A DNA stretch of 50,400 nt from Owenia fusiformis. Taxonomy: Eukaryota; Annelida; Polychaeta; Sabellida; Oweniidae. Numbering within the stretch: the stretch's first letter is position 1; the number at the start of each line of letters is the position of its first letter. The stretch spans positions 1-50,400 of the forward strand of contig CAIIXF020000806.1 of assembly GCA_903813345.2 (NCBI GenBank). Direction: 5' to 3'. The notes under the pieces are model-generated. The model saw nothing but the letters and a program-made list of their open reading frames with translations, was not told the DNA's origin and searched no databases. This document shows positions 1-11,271 of this stretch, in pieces. The translations under genes were made by a program, and so were the position numbers.

Positions 1-283
1 CTGCATACCTTCTCAAGGCTATCATACATGTATGATCGCAGTACCCCATTTTCTGAAAATATAGAGAGAATTGAAGAGTTTTCCCCATGTTTGATTAGAT
101 TCATGCGATGACAGTTATCTCCAGAGAAAGCATAAAAATACATGTTGGACCATACTACAAAGCCTAAGGGACATTTCGCTCATATTGAAGCCAATACAAT
201 ACATGTTGAAAAACTAGGCAACAGCAACGCCAAAGCATAGTAAATCCCATCGAACCACCATGGCTGGCATATTTACAAACAAA

Positions 284-565
284 GTATATAGCAAAAATGG
301 CAGCCATTTTTCAAAAAGGCCACCTTCTACCAAAAGTGTCATTAGACAGTGTGCCATGCTTATAGTATTCACATACCAAATATAAACAACTTCGCTCCAC
401 TACTTTTCGAATTATAGAAAAATATGTTAAAATGGTGGCCATTTTTCAAAATGGCCGCCTTCTACTAAATGTTTCATTAGACAGTGTGCCATGCTTATAG
501 TATTCACATACCCAATATGAACAAAATGGCTCCACTACTTTTCGAGTTATAGAAAAACACATTAA
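284..565 (-). repeat. Two tandem copies of Helitron-interior sequence
   Basis: A unit of about 136 bp is present twice: the shared stretch containing cagtgtgccatgcttatag starts at about 346 and again at about 482. The same sequence occurs reverse-complemented at about 33220-33345, inside the Helitron copy at 32867-33534. It carries AAAATGGCNGCC-like motifs. I read it as an internally duplicated fragment of that family without recognisable ends. Confidence 0.7.
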
Positions 566-569
566 AATG

Positions 570-1250
570 GCGGTGACAAAAATCGCAAGATAAGGTTATT
601 TCATGAGTCGCTGAGACATCTTTTTTATTTTGATCACCCAAATTGTTTTTACAAAAACTGATCCACTGTAAATCAAACCACCGAAGAGAATAGTACAAAG
701 GCAGTTAACAGAATGATATCTTTGTTTGTTTTGCTGCGTCAGTAAGGGAAAATTCTGATCCCATGACGTCATAAACTGTTCAAACTAAAACCAATCCGTG
801 AGATCTAGATTATTTGTGCCGTGATAAATCATAATAATGTCATTTTATTCTCTGATTTGTTTTTCTTGCTAAAAATGATTTAATCTCGGTGAATTGGCCC
901 CTGACATCTCAGTTTGAGGCTTTGAGAATCATCATTTCATTTTCTGTTACCCTAAGTAAGCTTCGTGCCTCAAGCTTTGTGTCAACTCAGTTTTTAGCAC
1001 CGTCATCTTATTTATGAGTTCATTATATACCAATCAAATCACTTTTTCTAAATTAACCGGTCACAATCTTTCTAATTTTCAGAAGATTTGACTTGACAGC
1101 CCCACGAGACTTAGAGAGAAAAATGATTTTTACCAATTTTTACACGGGTTCAAGTAGTAAATAATAAAATCGGATGAAATGGGTACTAAAATAAGTCCAT
1201 ATAAGTCTGAATTTTGTATTCCCAAATGACCTGGAACGCTTTAAGGTGGC
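570..1250. other. Intergenic, no gene seen
   Basis: AT-rich sequence without a convincing reading frame, splice-site pair or repeat recognised elsewhere in the window. Confidence 0.5.
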
Positions 1251-1254
1251 TTAT

Positions 1255-2600
1255 AATGCTGCTTATTTTTTCGTGAAGCCACTCAGTAAAATAACGATTT
1301 CTCTGCACCATTATGTCCAATCAAGATCATATGAGTATCTATGTGTTCCTGACACGGTTGGGCATCCGGTAATGACAACATCTACCCAATGTTTGCACGT
1401 GAAATTGACGTAATTCATGACAGAAATCGGGAAGACAAAAATATGCGATATTCTTTCAAAATTGGTTATAATAACTACTTACAAAAATGGTCAAGAGACA
1501 CAAATTCATTTAGGTAAGGTTTGTTTTAAAGTCGAAAAGCCCCAATAAGACAATACAAACCCAGATAAAACCCGGAAGACTGCAGATTTCATGTAATGAC
1601 TTACGTTCATGTAAACAAGTAAAGTACATATAATAGTACCCATATAAAACACTGGGCTACGTTTATCCCGTTCCCGGACTATAGTCCTGCACTGAGCGCA
1701 TTCATTTGCCTGTACGATTACAACTTGGGAGAATTATCTACGCCCCTTACACTTAAGATACCTACCTCAATGCATTATAGAACTCAAGATGTAACTTCTA
1801 ATATATTGGAACCGCCGATTGTCTGGGTATATCGGCAGAACGGGAACATTTTCTCTTTTTCACCGAGAGAGATTCCATCACTTTTCAAAATGGCGGTTGG
1901 ATTTAAAAGGGGAATCCCCCGTTTGGCTGTCCCGGATGTAGCCCGGAAGTACCAATATGGAGGAATTTGACGGTTGAAATAAGTTAAATGTTACACGCAA
2001 ATATTGCGATCAAAAACGAAAATGTCTTCGTTCTGCCGAAAAACCCAGACAATTGTGGATTCAACTACACGAAAAGAATGCTAAATTACCAAGGAATCTA
2101 TTGAAGTAGGTATCTGAAGTGTAAGATCAGTAAAAAATTCTCCCAAGTTGTAATCGTACAGGCAAATGTATGGGCTCAGTACAGGACCATAGTCCGGGAA
2201 CGGGATAAGGCTACGTGACATGTAATAACATGTTCAAACTAAAATATAGAATATCTTCTACATAGCACTTGCTTCCGTGTTCTGTATACCCCTCTACCTG
2301 CTTTATAAGGCAATGTATCTCCAAATAAAACCTTAGCAAAGTAGATTAGAGTCTCTGGAACACTTTTGAGTTTTCACAAGCAATTTTGTTTTTGAATCTC
2401 AAATAATTTTTGTCTTCCCGATTTCAGTCATGAAATACGTCAATTTCCCGTGAAAACTTTGGGTAGACATTGTTTTCCCCGGACGCCCAAATGTGTCAGG
2501 AACACAGAGATACTTGAATGATCTTTATTTGACATCAGGTTGCAGAGAAATCGTAATTTTACTGAGTGGCTTCGCGAAAAAAATAAAAATGCATCTCATT
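1255..2600. repeat. Long imperfect palindrome (about 600-bp arms)
   Basis: The left arm, about 1260-1862, reappears reverse-complemented at about 2015-2590. Well-matched blocks are 1262-1435 with 2405-2580 (shared gaagccactcagtaaaat, gtgttcctgacac, aatcgggaagacaaaaat) and 1653-1860 with 2015-2214 (shared tatcccgttcccggacta, ttgcctgtacgattacaac, attgtctgggt, tcggcagaacg). The 1440-1650 part matches poorly with 2215-2400. The loop is about 150 bp. Reading frames inside it are short and unsupported. It is probably a foldback-type DNA transposon, but no target duplication was identified. Confidence 0.8.
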
Positions 2601-3115
2601 TTCAAATTTTCTTGGGGAGAAACTTACATGTTTATCGGTTCCATTGCCTTTGTCCAAGTCCATGGATTATCAGAGTGAAGTATAACAAACACTCGATTCA
2701 CTGAACAAATCATATGACTATCGTACGAACACCTGGATTCTAGTATTCTAGTCGATAATATGAGTTGTTGACTGGCATCTTTTTCAAGAAAATATTTTGC
2801 CCTTACATCCGGGACATGGGACATTACATTTGCGAACGGGCAAACGTATAAATATACGAACGTAGGAGTGTCGTCAAGGCGCAGACCCGTAAAACGTAAA
2901 AATCACATGAACTGATTAACAATCATGGTTTATACGTTACTGGTACTTTCAGAAGTCTCATTTACCGATTACACGTAAAGAATTTACTCAATCTCTCCAG
3001 GATTGATAGTTTAGTGCTTGAAGCGATAAAAATAGGTGGTAATCCATAATAGTTTGAAATTTAGCTTAGATTCTCTAGACCAATCAAATCAAGGCAATTT
3101 GTATGGCGTTCTCAC
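2601..3115. other. Intergenic, no gene seen
   Basis: No coding or repeat signal recognised. Confidence 0.5.
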
Positions 3116-3345
3116 CGTGCGGTATATGGCATACTCCGCAAAGTCAATATGACGTGTATGGCATATTCACCGAGTGAATATGGCATATTACCCAGGTGAA
3201 TATGGGGTATTCACTTTTTCGCATTTCCGGTGCGGAATATGCCATACTCACCTGCGGTATATGGCATATTCTGCAAGTGAATATGCCATATTCACTTGTA
3301 TCATGAATACCGCGCAACCATGAATATCTGCCATATTCCGCGTAA
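3116..3345. repeat. Palindromic minisatellite of TATGGCATATTC units
   Basis: About eight variants of the near-palindrome GAATATGGCATATTC occur in both orientations, separated by short spacers with GTGAATA and CCGCG. The strand pattern makes many overlapping hairpins possible. The reading frames across it are by-products of the repeat. Confidence 0.75.
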
Positions 3346-3346
3346 C

Positions 3347-3845
3347 AATGCTTACAGGGGAACCAGTTCGCCATGCACATACAGTGGCGTTGTGTAATAC
3401 ACTGTATTGGCAAGAACATATATTTTTGCATTGGTTTCGGAAAAGTATTGAGACTGTAGAAATTCATGACATTCAATTCCAATGGCAGTTTTACCATAGG
3501 CTTTCAATTAGAAATAAATCTATGAAATAACTCAATTGAACAGGGTGGACGCGTGATACATTGATTTCGGGGAGGTATTGAGATTTGTAGTATAATCCAT
3601 GACATTCAGTTCCCGGGCAGTTTCTCAAGTAAATCTATGAAATAACTCAATTGAACAGGGCGGATACTTACAGGGGAACCAGTTTGGCATGCACATACAG
3701 TGGCATTGTATGATACACTGTATTGACAAGTACATACTATTTTATATGTTTGCATTGGTTTCGGAAAAGTATTGAGACCGAGTTATTCACGACATTCAAT
3801 TCCCAGGCAGTTTTACAAATAAATCTATGAAATAACTCAAGACAT
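3347..3845 (+). repeat. Tandem repeat, two long units and one partial
   Basis: Units start at about 3347 and 3663 (shared cttacaggggaaccagtt, gcacatacagtggc, ttgcattggtttcggaaaag) and end with aatctatgaaataactcaa. A shortened unit at about 3545-3660 keeps only the distal half. Each long unit is 180-200 bp. No coding potential was recognised. Confidence 0.75.
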
Positions 3846-4825
3846 TTTTACAGATTTAAATCAAATTAATAACAGTTAACTGTCTGTCGAATTTAAAGGT
3901 TCGCTTATGTTTGCAAGCAACGCATTTGTGTAATGCAATGATTCGATATCCTTTTAAGATAAACAGAAATATACGAAAATATGAATTTTTTCACTTCAAA
4001 CATTATGTTTAAGTCCACATAATAATGAAATAGCCTAATCCCCTTCTTGTTCAGTGGGACTTTGATTTCAGCCCTGAATATACCAAAGTCCCCGTGTCAT
4101 ACTACAAATAGCATTAAACGTTTATACAATGTTCAGTATTTAAAACAACTGAAACAAGGCTTCTGGTTTTCATAATATTTTCATTTTAGACATGTTTGAG
4201 TATTTTTAAGGTTTAAAACAAACCATTATTATTATGAAGCTATCACACTTATGACATATGTGCTCATCGTTCGACAACGTGTGAATACTTTGCTGGGGCA
4301 GACAGCGGGACACAGCATGTATACACGATGGGCAAAACAAATCGTTTAACAACAAGATATATCCAGTCACACCAATTAAAACAATTAATTAAAAATGTAT
4401 GCCCGAAATAACCACTCAGTGGCGAAAGGTGAGCCATATAGCGAATGTGACACTGTGACAGCTATTTTTTGTTATTGATTTTAAAATACCTGTCTCACAT
4501 TAATTGAGCCTGCATGCCCCATCATATATAATTTTAAGCAACTACAATATTTAACCCCGGTCCATGGTTAAAACATTTGATGTCTCAGTCACCGTTTGAT
4601 ATCTAATCTGCTAAATATTATTCTTTTTACAGGTTCTTTCTATGAATGGAATGCTTCAGACATGACGGACATATGAATTTTGGGGTTATACATGGACACA
4701 TGCGAGGAAGGCACAACGTAAAGAAGGACGGGGGTCTTCACTCAAGGAAAGGTGTAAAACGCATCATGTGATTCAGCAGAAACAGTTCAGATATAATTTA
4801 GAACTAAGGTTGCATTCATGAATTC
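3846..4825. other. Intergenic, no gene seen
   Basis: AT-rich, with no convincing frame or repeat. Confidence 0.5.
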
Positions 4826-4828
4826 AGT

Positions 4829-4965
4829 TGCCGGCTGGTGGTTTAACCTACTTTTTATCAGTGGTAAACTCAATTACTTATAATGGCATGTACTACTCGT
4901 GAGTTAAATGAGGAGTTTAATTCATCTGCCGGATGCCGGCTGGTGGTTTAACCTAGTTTTTAAGC
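4829..4965 (+). repeat. Short direct repeat pair
   Basis: The 20-base motif gccggctggtggtttaacct occurs at about 4831 and again at about 4935, roughly 104 bp apart. Both copies are followed by a T-rich run. This could be a small tandem duplication. Confidence 0.6.
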
Positions 4966-5162
4966 CATTTTAAACATAAATGAAGGAATAGTGACAGTTA
5001 CTATTCATATTTAAATGATTTGGACATGAATTAGCCTGGTTGGTAAATCTGTCAGCCGTCAGTTGAATTGGCGAATGCTACCTCGACGCCCAACAATGCG
5101 TTTATACCCGGGTGTTTATACTTCATCTTATGCATGCAGTTTCTTGTTTTATTGTTAACACT

Positions 5163-5463
5163 TGTAATATAAATAAGAAGAGAAATTTACTACAAGGGCT
5201 AAATTGCCTAAATACCAAGTTGTTTTAAAGTTTACTTGAGTTTTGAAAGGGCTAATTATGCTATAGAGGCCAAACTGGTCAGTTGAGCCCAGGTTGTCCA
5301 CATGTAAAGACATAGGCAGTTGAAGATTAGTTTTAGATATAATATTAGGTGTGCACACTTTAGATAAGTTAGATAATCAAGATAAGTTACAAATTACAAA
5401 CGAAAGAAACATCTTACCAACAAGGAGACAAGAACAACACGCTAAGGTAATCTTTCGTTCACA
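5163..5463 (+). repeat. Left LTR
   Basis: 301 bp from TGTAATATAAATAAG to CTTTCGTTCACA, matching the right LTR at every position I compared. It should hold the promoter and polyadenylation signals. Confidence 0.92.
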
Positions 5464-5480
5464 TGGTGGCAGCGAAACAA
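5464..5480 (+). other. Candidate primer-binding site
   Basis: The bases tggtggcagcgaaac lie directly after the LTR. TGG pairs with a tRNA 3' CCA end. I could not assign the primer tRNA. Confidence 0.6.
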
Positions 5481-5489
5481 AGAACAACG

Positions 5490-6751
5490 TCTCGAAGAAG
5501 AAAGAAGAATTTCCGAAAGAAAGAAGAATTTCGAAGAAGAAAGAAGAATTTTGCAGTTTGGTGAGAACACTTATTTTCTCCAATTTTCAAAAGGACAGTT
5601 AGGATTTTGATAATTTGAATTTCAATTCTATGTTAGGGCTCAACTCAATTTATAGAAGTTTAGATGTTTAGAAGTTTAGGTAGTTTAGCATATTCTAGAG
5701 GTGCAATTTGTAGACGTTATTTTAATAGAAGAGCAGTTACTAAAGTTTGCAATTTATAGATGGTCCCAGAAGGACAATTTCTTAGATGTCAGTTTATAGA
5801 TGCTCATTGAGGTAGAAGTTGATTTTCTAGAAATGTTATTTTAGAGGTGCATTTAGACGTGCATTTAGATGTGCATTTAGAGGTGCAATTAGATGTGCAT
5901 ATAGAGGTGCATAATTTAGAAGTAATTGAAGTTTAGCATTATAGAAGTCTATATGGTAGAAGTTCATTTATAGAGGCAATTTTGAAGTACATTTCAGAAA
6001 ACTGCAATGTGTAGTCTCAATTGAGATTGTTTTTAGAGGTTAGATGTTCATACAAGTTAGATTGCAATATTGATAGTTATTACAGGTCCTATAGTACGCA
6101 TATTGCTAATAAATAGCTTGCAAACCAATTCTCAACTTTTAGCCAGGATATTTTGAGAATTCAAATAGACCTTCCTATATTGCAAATAAGTAGTCAAGTT
6201 TAGTGCATAAGTAGCCAAATTTAGTGTAAAATTAGCCAGCTTTAGTGTTCAGATTTCAACAGCACTGTTGAATTTCATGCAAATAGAAATTTGATTAGGT
6301 ATTGAGATCTCAGTCATTACATTGAATTTCATGAAATGTGGTGAAAAGGTGTGAAATGAGTTTAGTGTTGAGATTTCTTACTGATTTTTGCAGGCAGGCT
6401 TATTGACCACTTAAATAGAATTTTTAAGTGAGTGATACATTTTTAATTTACATTGACTTTATTAGAAGGTCATAATGACTCTATTCACATCAATTGAGTG
6501 AGTTTGAATTCATGCAGAGAAAAGTTTAGCCTTTGAATTTAATCAATTAGAATTACATAATACATTTGGCTAGACTCAAATCAAAACAAATTGCATAATG
6601 CAAATGTAAATAAACAAACTGTACATATCTAAAGTACATGTACAATTTATTCAATTGAATTTTGAGAACATATTTGATTGAGACATTTGATTGATTTTAT
6701 TTCTCAATTCTGTGTGAATAGAGCAAGTTTATTTATGTAAGGGTATAAGGA
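5490..6751 (+). repeat. Untranslated leader of the LTR element with short tandem repeats
   Basis: There is no usable reading frame over about 1.26 kb. It contains about three units of a purine-rich repeat (gaagaagaaagaagaattt, 5494-5551) and a degenerate 12-bp repeat (tttagatgtgca/tagaggtgca, about 5843-5912). A normal element would have the gag capsid region here, so it may have been lost. Confidence 0.6.
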
Positions 6752-6925
6752 ATGCCCGATACTAGAAACAAAACATACGATTCATTCGAGGATAGACAAA
6801 AACAAGCCAAGAAGAAGAAGAAACCAAACACAATGTCAACAGAAAAACAAGAATTTTATGAAGCTGATGAAGAAGGGGCTCAAGGAGATACCATGGATTT
6901 AATCAATTTAATCAGTATGATGTAG
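6752..6925 (+). pseudogene. Gag N-terminal fragment, out of frame with the next ORF
   Basis: A 57-codon frame starts at ATG 6752 (MPDTRNK...), is rich in Lys and then in acidic residues, and ends at TAG 6923-6925. The zinc-knuckle frame is one register away and is open from 6871, so the two overlap by about 50 bases. This suggests either a frameshift mutation or programmed frameshifting; I cannot tell which. It is too short to be a capsid protein. Confidence 0.55.
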
Positions 6926-7974
6926 TTAAACTAGCTGACAACTTTCTAGAAGCCAGGAAAAATGACCCTCCAGTATGGAACAAGAGTCCAACCTTCAAGA
7001 GGAAGAACAAGACAGATGGCGCTCACACCAATTGCTTTAACTGTAATGAGCCAGGGCACCAAGCGAAGACTTGCCCTAATGAAACACTTTGTTTTAAATG
7101 CCATAAAACTGGGCACAAATCTGATTGTTGTAAATCAGAGAACAGAGCTGATAATAAAAGTTCTGTTAAATGTGACAATTGTGACAAGGCTCATCCCACG
7201 GAAAATTGTATGGTAGACACGTCCCTTAAGTGTGAAAAATGCAATCAATATGGTCACGTCACAGCTAAATGCTATGTAGGAAATAAACGCAGTTTCTTAT
7301 GCAGAGCAACTGATGATATACCTACAAAATACTCACGAAGAAGCAACAGAACAGTTTTGGCAGTGCTTAATGATGAAGAGATTGAAATGATTTGTGACAC
7401 GGGAAGCTGTAAAACTATTATACGCAGGGATCTCATTGACCAAGATGCAATCATACACAATGATCAAATAAGAATGACATGTGTTCATGGAGACAGCAAG
7501 ACATATCCTACTACATCTGCTGATATACAAATAGGTGACAGCATTTACAATGTACAAGCTGCAGTTTCAGATGATTTGCCAGCCTCTGTTCTCATTGGAC
7601 AAGACATTCTCAGCAGACTAGATGCTGATAAGATGAACAGATGTTTGTATAAAAGAAGAAATGATGCATTTGTGACTACAAGACAGAGCAAACCTGATGA
7701 TGACAAGAAGAAGAATGAAAGTGATGTGAAACTCACATCTGTCAAAGATGCAGCTGAAGATGATGATGATAATTTTGTCATACCATTCCAGTTTGATGAT
7801 CTGTTTAACAAAGATGGTGTAGTAGCCAGAAGAAAAACAAAGAGTGAAAGTAAAGCTGATATTGACATGCTGACTACAGACTTGACTTTACAAGATGTTG
7901 CTGCTACACTTAAGTTAGTCAAGAGACCCCTAAAACGAGACCTTGACGAGAGGCAATTATTTCCTAATGGATAG
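6871..7974 (+). CDS. Gag zinc knuckles plus aspartic protease (partial polyprotein)
   Basis: The frame is open from 6871 (no ATG at its start; first ATG at 7210) to TAG at 7972-7974. Four cysteine-histidine knuckles follow one another at about 7033, 7090, 7171 and 7231. Three have the pattern CX2CX4HX4C and the third is CX2CX3HX4C, as in retroelement nucleocapsids that bind RNA. Downstream is a retropepsin-like segment with the catalytic DTG triad at 7396-7404 and the later VLIGQDIL motif typical of the family. A charged Lys/Asp-rich tail follows, and the frame stops about 180 bp before the right LTR. No polymerase is present. The product would cleave Gag in the particle if expressed. It is partial, because its start lies in the other frame. 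Confidence 0.8.
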   Translation, partial: RRGSRRYHGFNQFNQYDVVKLADNFLEARKNDPPVWNKSPTFKRKNKTDGAHTNCFNCNEPGHQAKTCPNETLCFKCHKTGHKSDCCKSENRADNKSSVKCDNCDKAHPTENCMVDTSLKCEKCNQYGHVTAKCYVGNKRSFLCRATDDIPTKYSRRSNRTVLAVLNDEEIEMICDTGSCKTIIRRDLIDQDAIIHNDQIRMTCVHGDSKTYPTTSADIQIGDSIYNVQAAVSDDLPASVLIGQDILSRLDADKMNRCLYKRRNDAFVTTRQSKPDDDKKKNESDVKLTSVKDAAEDDDDNFVIPFQFDDLFNKDGVVARRKTKSESKADIDMLTTDLTLQDVAATLKLVKRPLKRDLDERQLFPNG

Positions 7975-8136
7975 TCCAAGAAGTGACATAAAGTGATAGT
8001 GACACTTAGTAGAATTGAATTTGAGATTTTTATAGAAGAATTATATTTTATTTTGGAAAAGCCATCCAAAATATTTTATCACTGTAAATAGCAGAAGATT
8101 TATAATTTATACAGCTTGTCTGAGTAACGACAAACT

Positions 8137-8151
8137 TAAGAAGGGGGGAGA
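8137..8151 (+). other. Polypurine tract of LTR element
   Basis: The purine-rich run aagaaggggggaga abuts the TG of the right LTR, the usual position of the plus-strand primer. Confidence 0.75.
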
Positions 8152-8452
8152 TGTAATATAAATAAGAAGAGAAATTTACTACAAGGGCTAAATTGCCTAA
8201 ATACCAAGTTGTTTTAAAGTTTACTTGAGTTTTGAAAGGGCTAATTATGCTATAGAGGCCAAACTGGTCAGTTGAGCCCAGGTTGTCCACATGTAAAGAC
8301 ATAGGCAGTTGAAGATTAGTTTTAGATATAATATTAGGTGTGCACACTTTAGATAAGTTAGATAATCAAGATAAGTTACAAATTACAAACGAAAGAAACA
8401 TCTTACCAACAAGGAGACAAGAACAACACGCTAAGGTAATCTTTCGTTCACA
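8152..8452 (+). repeat. Right LTR
   Basis: 301 bp, matching the left LTR throughout by eye. It is followed by the target duplication ACACT at 8453-8457. Confidence 0.92.
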
Positions 8453-8489
8453 ACACTTAAAAGTTAATAATTAAGGGTTTAATGTATCT

Positions 8490-10195
8490 TCCAGCAGGCC
8501 CGTAAGACACTTTTCTCCAAGGGGGGTGCGGTTTTTAGCTTAGAATATAAAATTGTCATTTTTTTGCCGCGTAAATCAAATCGCGTAAGACAGAGGGGGG
8601 GGGGGGGGGTCAGTTACTCCCTATATTGGTTTGCAATTAACAAATGACACTTCCAAACGTTCCAATTGTTTTGTTGGGGGTGTGAGGAGTGGTCCACTCC
8701 CCCTAGAAAATTTTACAGTTTTGAGATGCTATTTGGTGCTTTCTGGGCACTTTCAAAGTGTAAGTTTCTAAGTAGTACGCCACCACCACGGGAATAATAG
8801 TTGAGTGAATAAACAAACGATCATTCAGGGGGTCTGGGGGTTCTCCCCCAGGAAAATTTTGAAATTTGGTTGTATTTGGAGCGAATTTGCAACCATCTGG
8901 TACACCTGTGCGTTATGAGTCAATAAGAAAAATGTGAATGTTTTCAAATTCTTTTGGGGGTGTCAAAGAGGATGAGAGGGTGAAGTGGGGTGGGGTGCCA
9001 GTAGGGGAGCAAGGGGTTGTCCCTCAGAAACATTGACCATATCAAGGTGCTATTTGATGATGTCTGGGCACTTAAAAAATGTCTGAGACAATACATGAAA
9101 TTCAGAATATTTTCCTTTGTTTTGTGGGGGATGTGAGGGGTGACTAACTCTCCTAGTAGAAAATTTTACAATTTAAAGATGATATTTGGTGCTTCTGGGC
9201 ACTTTTAAAGTGTATTAGTCAATAAAAACATTGAAAAACAATCACAATTTTTTTCAAATTTTGGGGGTGTCAAAGGGAGGGGTGCCACAGGGGGAGGTGG
9301 GGCTGGGGTGCCAGAGGGGGAGCAAGTGTTTGTCCCCCATATCAAAATTTACAATATCAAGGTGCTATTCGATGAAGTTTGGGCACTTTAAAAGTGTCTG
9401 TGCCTAAAAGTGCCTATTTCCCAAGAAAATTTTACAATTTTAAGATGCTGTTTGGTGCTTTCTGGGCACTTTCAAAGGGTATGAGTCAATAAAAAAAATT
9501 GAAAAATCTCAATTTTTTGGGGGAGAGGGGGGTGTTAAGGGAGGGGGCTGCCAGAGGGGGAGGTGGAGTGGGGATGCCAGAGGGCGAGTAAGTGTTAGTG
9601 TTCCAGAATCATTAACTTTATCAAGGAGCTATTTGATGATGTCTGGGCAATTTAAAAGTGTCTGAGACAATACATAAAACAAATTCAGAACTTTTCCATT
9701 GTTTTGTTTGGGGTGTGAGGGGTGGCCCACTCCCCCTAGAAAATTTTACAATTTTACGACGCTATTTGGTGCTTTCTGGGCACTTTCAAAGTGTATGAGT
9801 CAATCAATGAAAGAATTTGAGAAAATCACAATTTTTTTTTGGGGGGGGGGGGGGTCAAGGGGGGGCCAGAGGGGGGGGGGGTTATGCAAGTGCAAGATGC
9901 AAGAGGGGGAGTAAGTCCCCCAGAAACACTAACTATATCAAGGAGCTATTTGATGATATCTGGGCACTTTAAAAGTGTCTGAGACAAAACTCTAAAATAA
10001 ATTTAGAACTTTTCCATTGTTTTGTGGGGGTGTGAGGGGTGGCCAATACCCCTAGAAAATTTTACAATTTTAAGATGCTATTTGGTGCTTTCTGGGTACT
10101 TTCAAATTTTTCACATTTTTTTGGGGGGTGACAAAGGGGGGTGCGGTCGCACCCATCGCACCCTCCCCCATCTGACGGCCCTGTCCAGGTATTCA
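8490..10195 (+). repeat. G-rich compound tandem array, about 300-bp period
   Basis: Two alternating half-units occur. Unit A (ctagaaaattttacaatttt ... tttggtgctttctgggcact) is at about 8670, 9120, 9405, 9700 and 10018. Unit B (atcaaggtgctatttgatga ... tctgggcacttta) is at about 9010, 9318, 9590 and 9905. They are separated by runs of G up to about 17 long. The flanks at about 8490 and 10185 are also G-rich (ggggggtgcggt at both ends), so the whole may be the expanded core of one element. A frame at 9699-9914 follows the repeat and is not a gene. Confidence 0.8.
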
Positions 10196-11090
10196 TAAAT
10201 AGTTGGCGCAGGTCCGTTGACGGTGATGATGACAATTTTGATGACGAGCTCTACATTCATTTCGAATAATTATTTTTTAGATAGGCATTTTGCGTACTTT
10301 ATTTAAGTTTATACATTTTTAATTTATTAGAGCTAGCATTCTGATTTATCAGAGCCATGCACTAGATTGCTTGAAAGAGAGAGTCTTCATATTCCCAAAA
10401 TAGTAAAGGTTGTTCATTTCACAATGTTAAGCTAGCTTTACATTTCCTTTGCTTGGTTTTATAAGAAGGTTAAGTTACACGTTTTTAAAAGAACTTGTAC
10501 CCGAGCGTGTACTATTTCGTTCCCGGGGGATACTGTTCCACTCTCATATTCACCTGGGATTGTTTTCCGTATGTCTTTATACTCAATCGACCAAGTAAAC
10601 AGTTCAAATGGGAGAAATAGTTATCTAAAGAACCACGTTCTTTTTTAAGAAACGTGTGTCTTAACCCTATTATCACCTTAGCAGACGGGGACAAACTCTT
10701 GCAAAAATACATATAGATTATTAAAGCACGATTATAGATATTTAGTTAAGCTAATTACTTTCTGTGCTTCTTTAATCAATGACGTTTTCAACGGTTTATT
10801 GTGTTGCTTTGTTGTTAAAATATATTTTTGATATTTGACCTATAGTTGCTTTCCAAAATTCTTGTTTTCATTTCTTGTGACAGTTATTTTTTCATACCTG
10901 TGTGCATGGCTTATATACCTGCATGTAGCATGATGATTGACCAGGAATAATCTGACCGGGATAGACGTCCATGATTATAACAGAGGCGTATTAAGTCAAA
11001 TGAAAAATTATCAATATGCCTCTGATTATTATGAGACTGGATATTGGATATAAGACTCCTCGTATACCCATGGGAGGATGAAAGTGTTAT
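10196..11090. other. Intergenic, no gene seen
   Basis: No supported frame, RNA gene or repeat recognised. Confidence 0.5.
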
Positions 11091-11091
11091 T

Positions 11092-11190
11092 ATGCCACCA
11101 CTAGAATTATATATTATATAGTCTCCGACTTTTTGTGGACGGTGCTCGATTGTTTGTGTTCGGAGTTCGGTGGTTGGTATTTTAAAAGCT
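11092..11190 (+). mobile_element. Fragment of the ATGTCACCACC Helentron-like family (5' end)
   Basis: It begins atgccaccact and continues through gtctccgactttttgtgga and cggtggttggtatt, which corresponds to 32041-32130. The 3' end is missing. Confidence 0.6.
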
Positions 11191-11271
11191 GGTCTGAACG
11201 GTCATTATTCATGATTCCCACAATTTGACATCTTTCTTTTTTTTTCTTTTTTGAAATCGCTTGCTTTCCTC

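Larger units (their letters stand above)
5163..8452 (+). mobile_element. Complete short LTR retrotransposon (gag-protease only)
   Basis: This 3290-bp element is bounded by 301-bp direct LTRs (5163-5463 and 8152-8452) starting TG and ending CA. Both flanks carry the 5-bp target duplication ACACT (5158-5162 and 8453-8457). A TGG-starting primer-site-like sequence follows the left LTR, and a purine tract (aagaaggggggag) precedes the right one. The interior holds zinc knuckles and an aspartic protease but no reverse transcriptase, RNase H or integrase, so it could move only with enzymes supplied in trans. The LTRs appear identical by eye, which implies a recent insertion. The protein features suggest Ty3/Gypsy-type ancestry, but without RT the superfamily is not firm. 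Confidence 0.92.

Noticed and set aside
3116-3345. CRISPR-like appearance (regular short repeats)
   Set aside because: The units are palindromic variants with irregular spacers in a eukaryotic context; there are no cas genes.
7545-8069. 174-codon minus-strand frame
   Set aside because: It is the antisense of the protease-coding region of the LTR element.
9699-9914. Gly-rich frame
   Set aside because: It follows the G-run tandem array and is low complexity.
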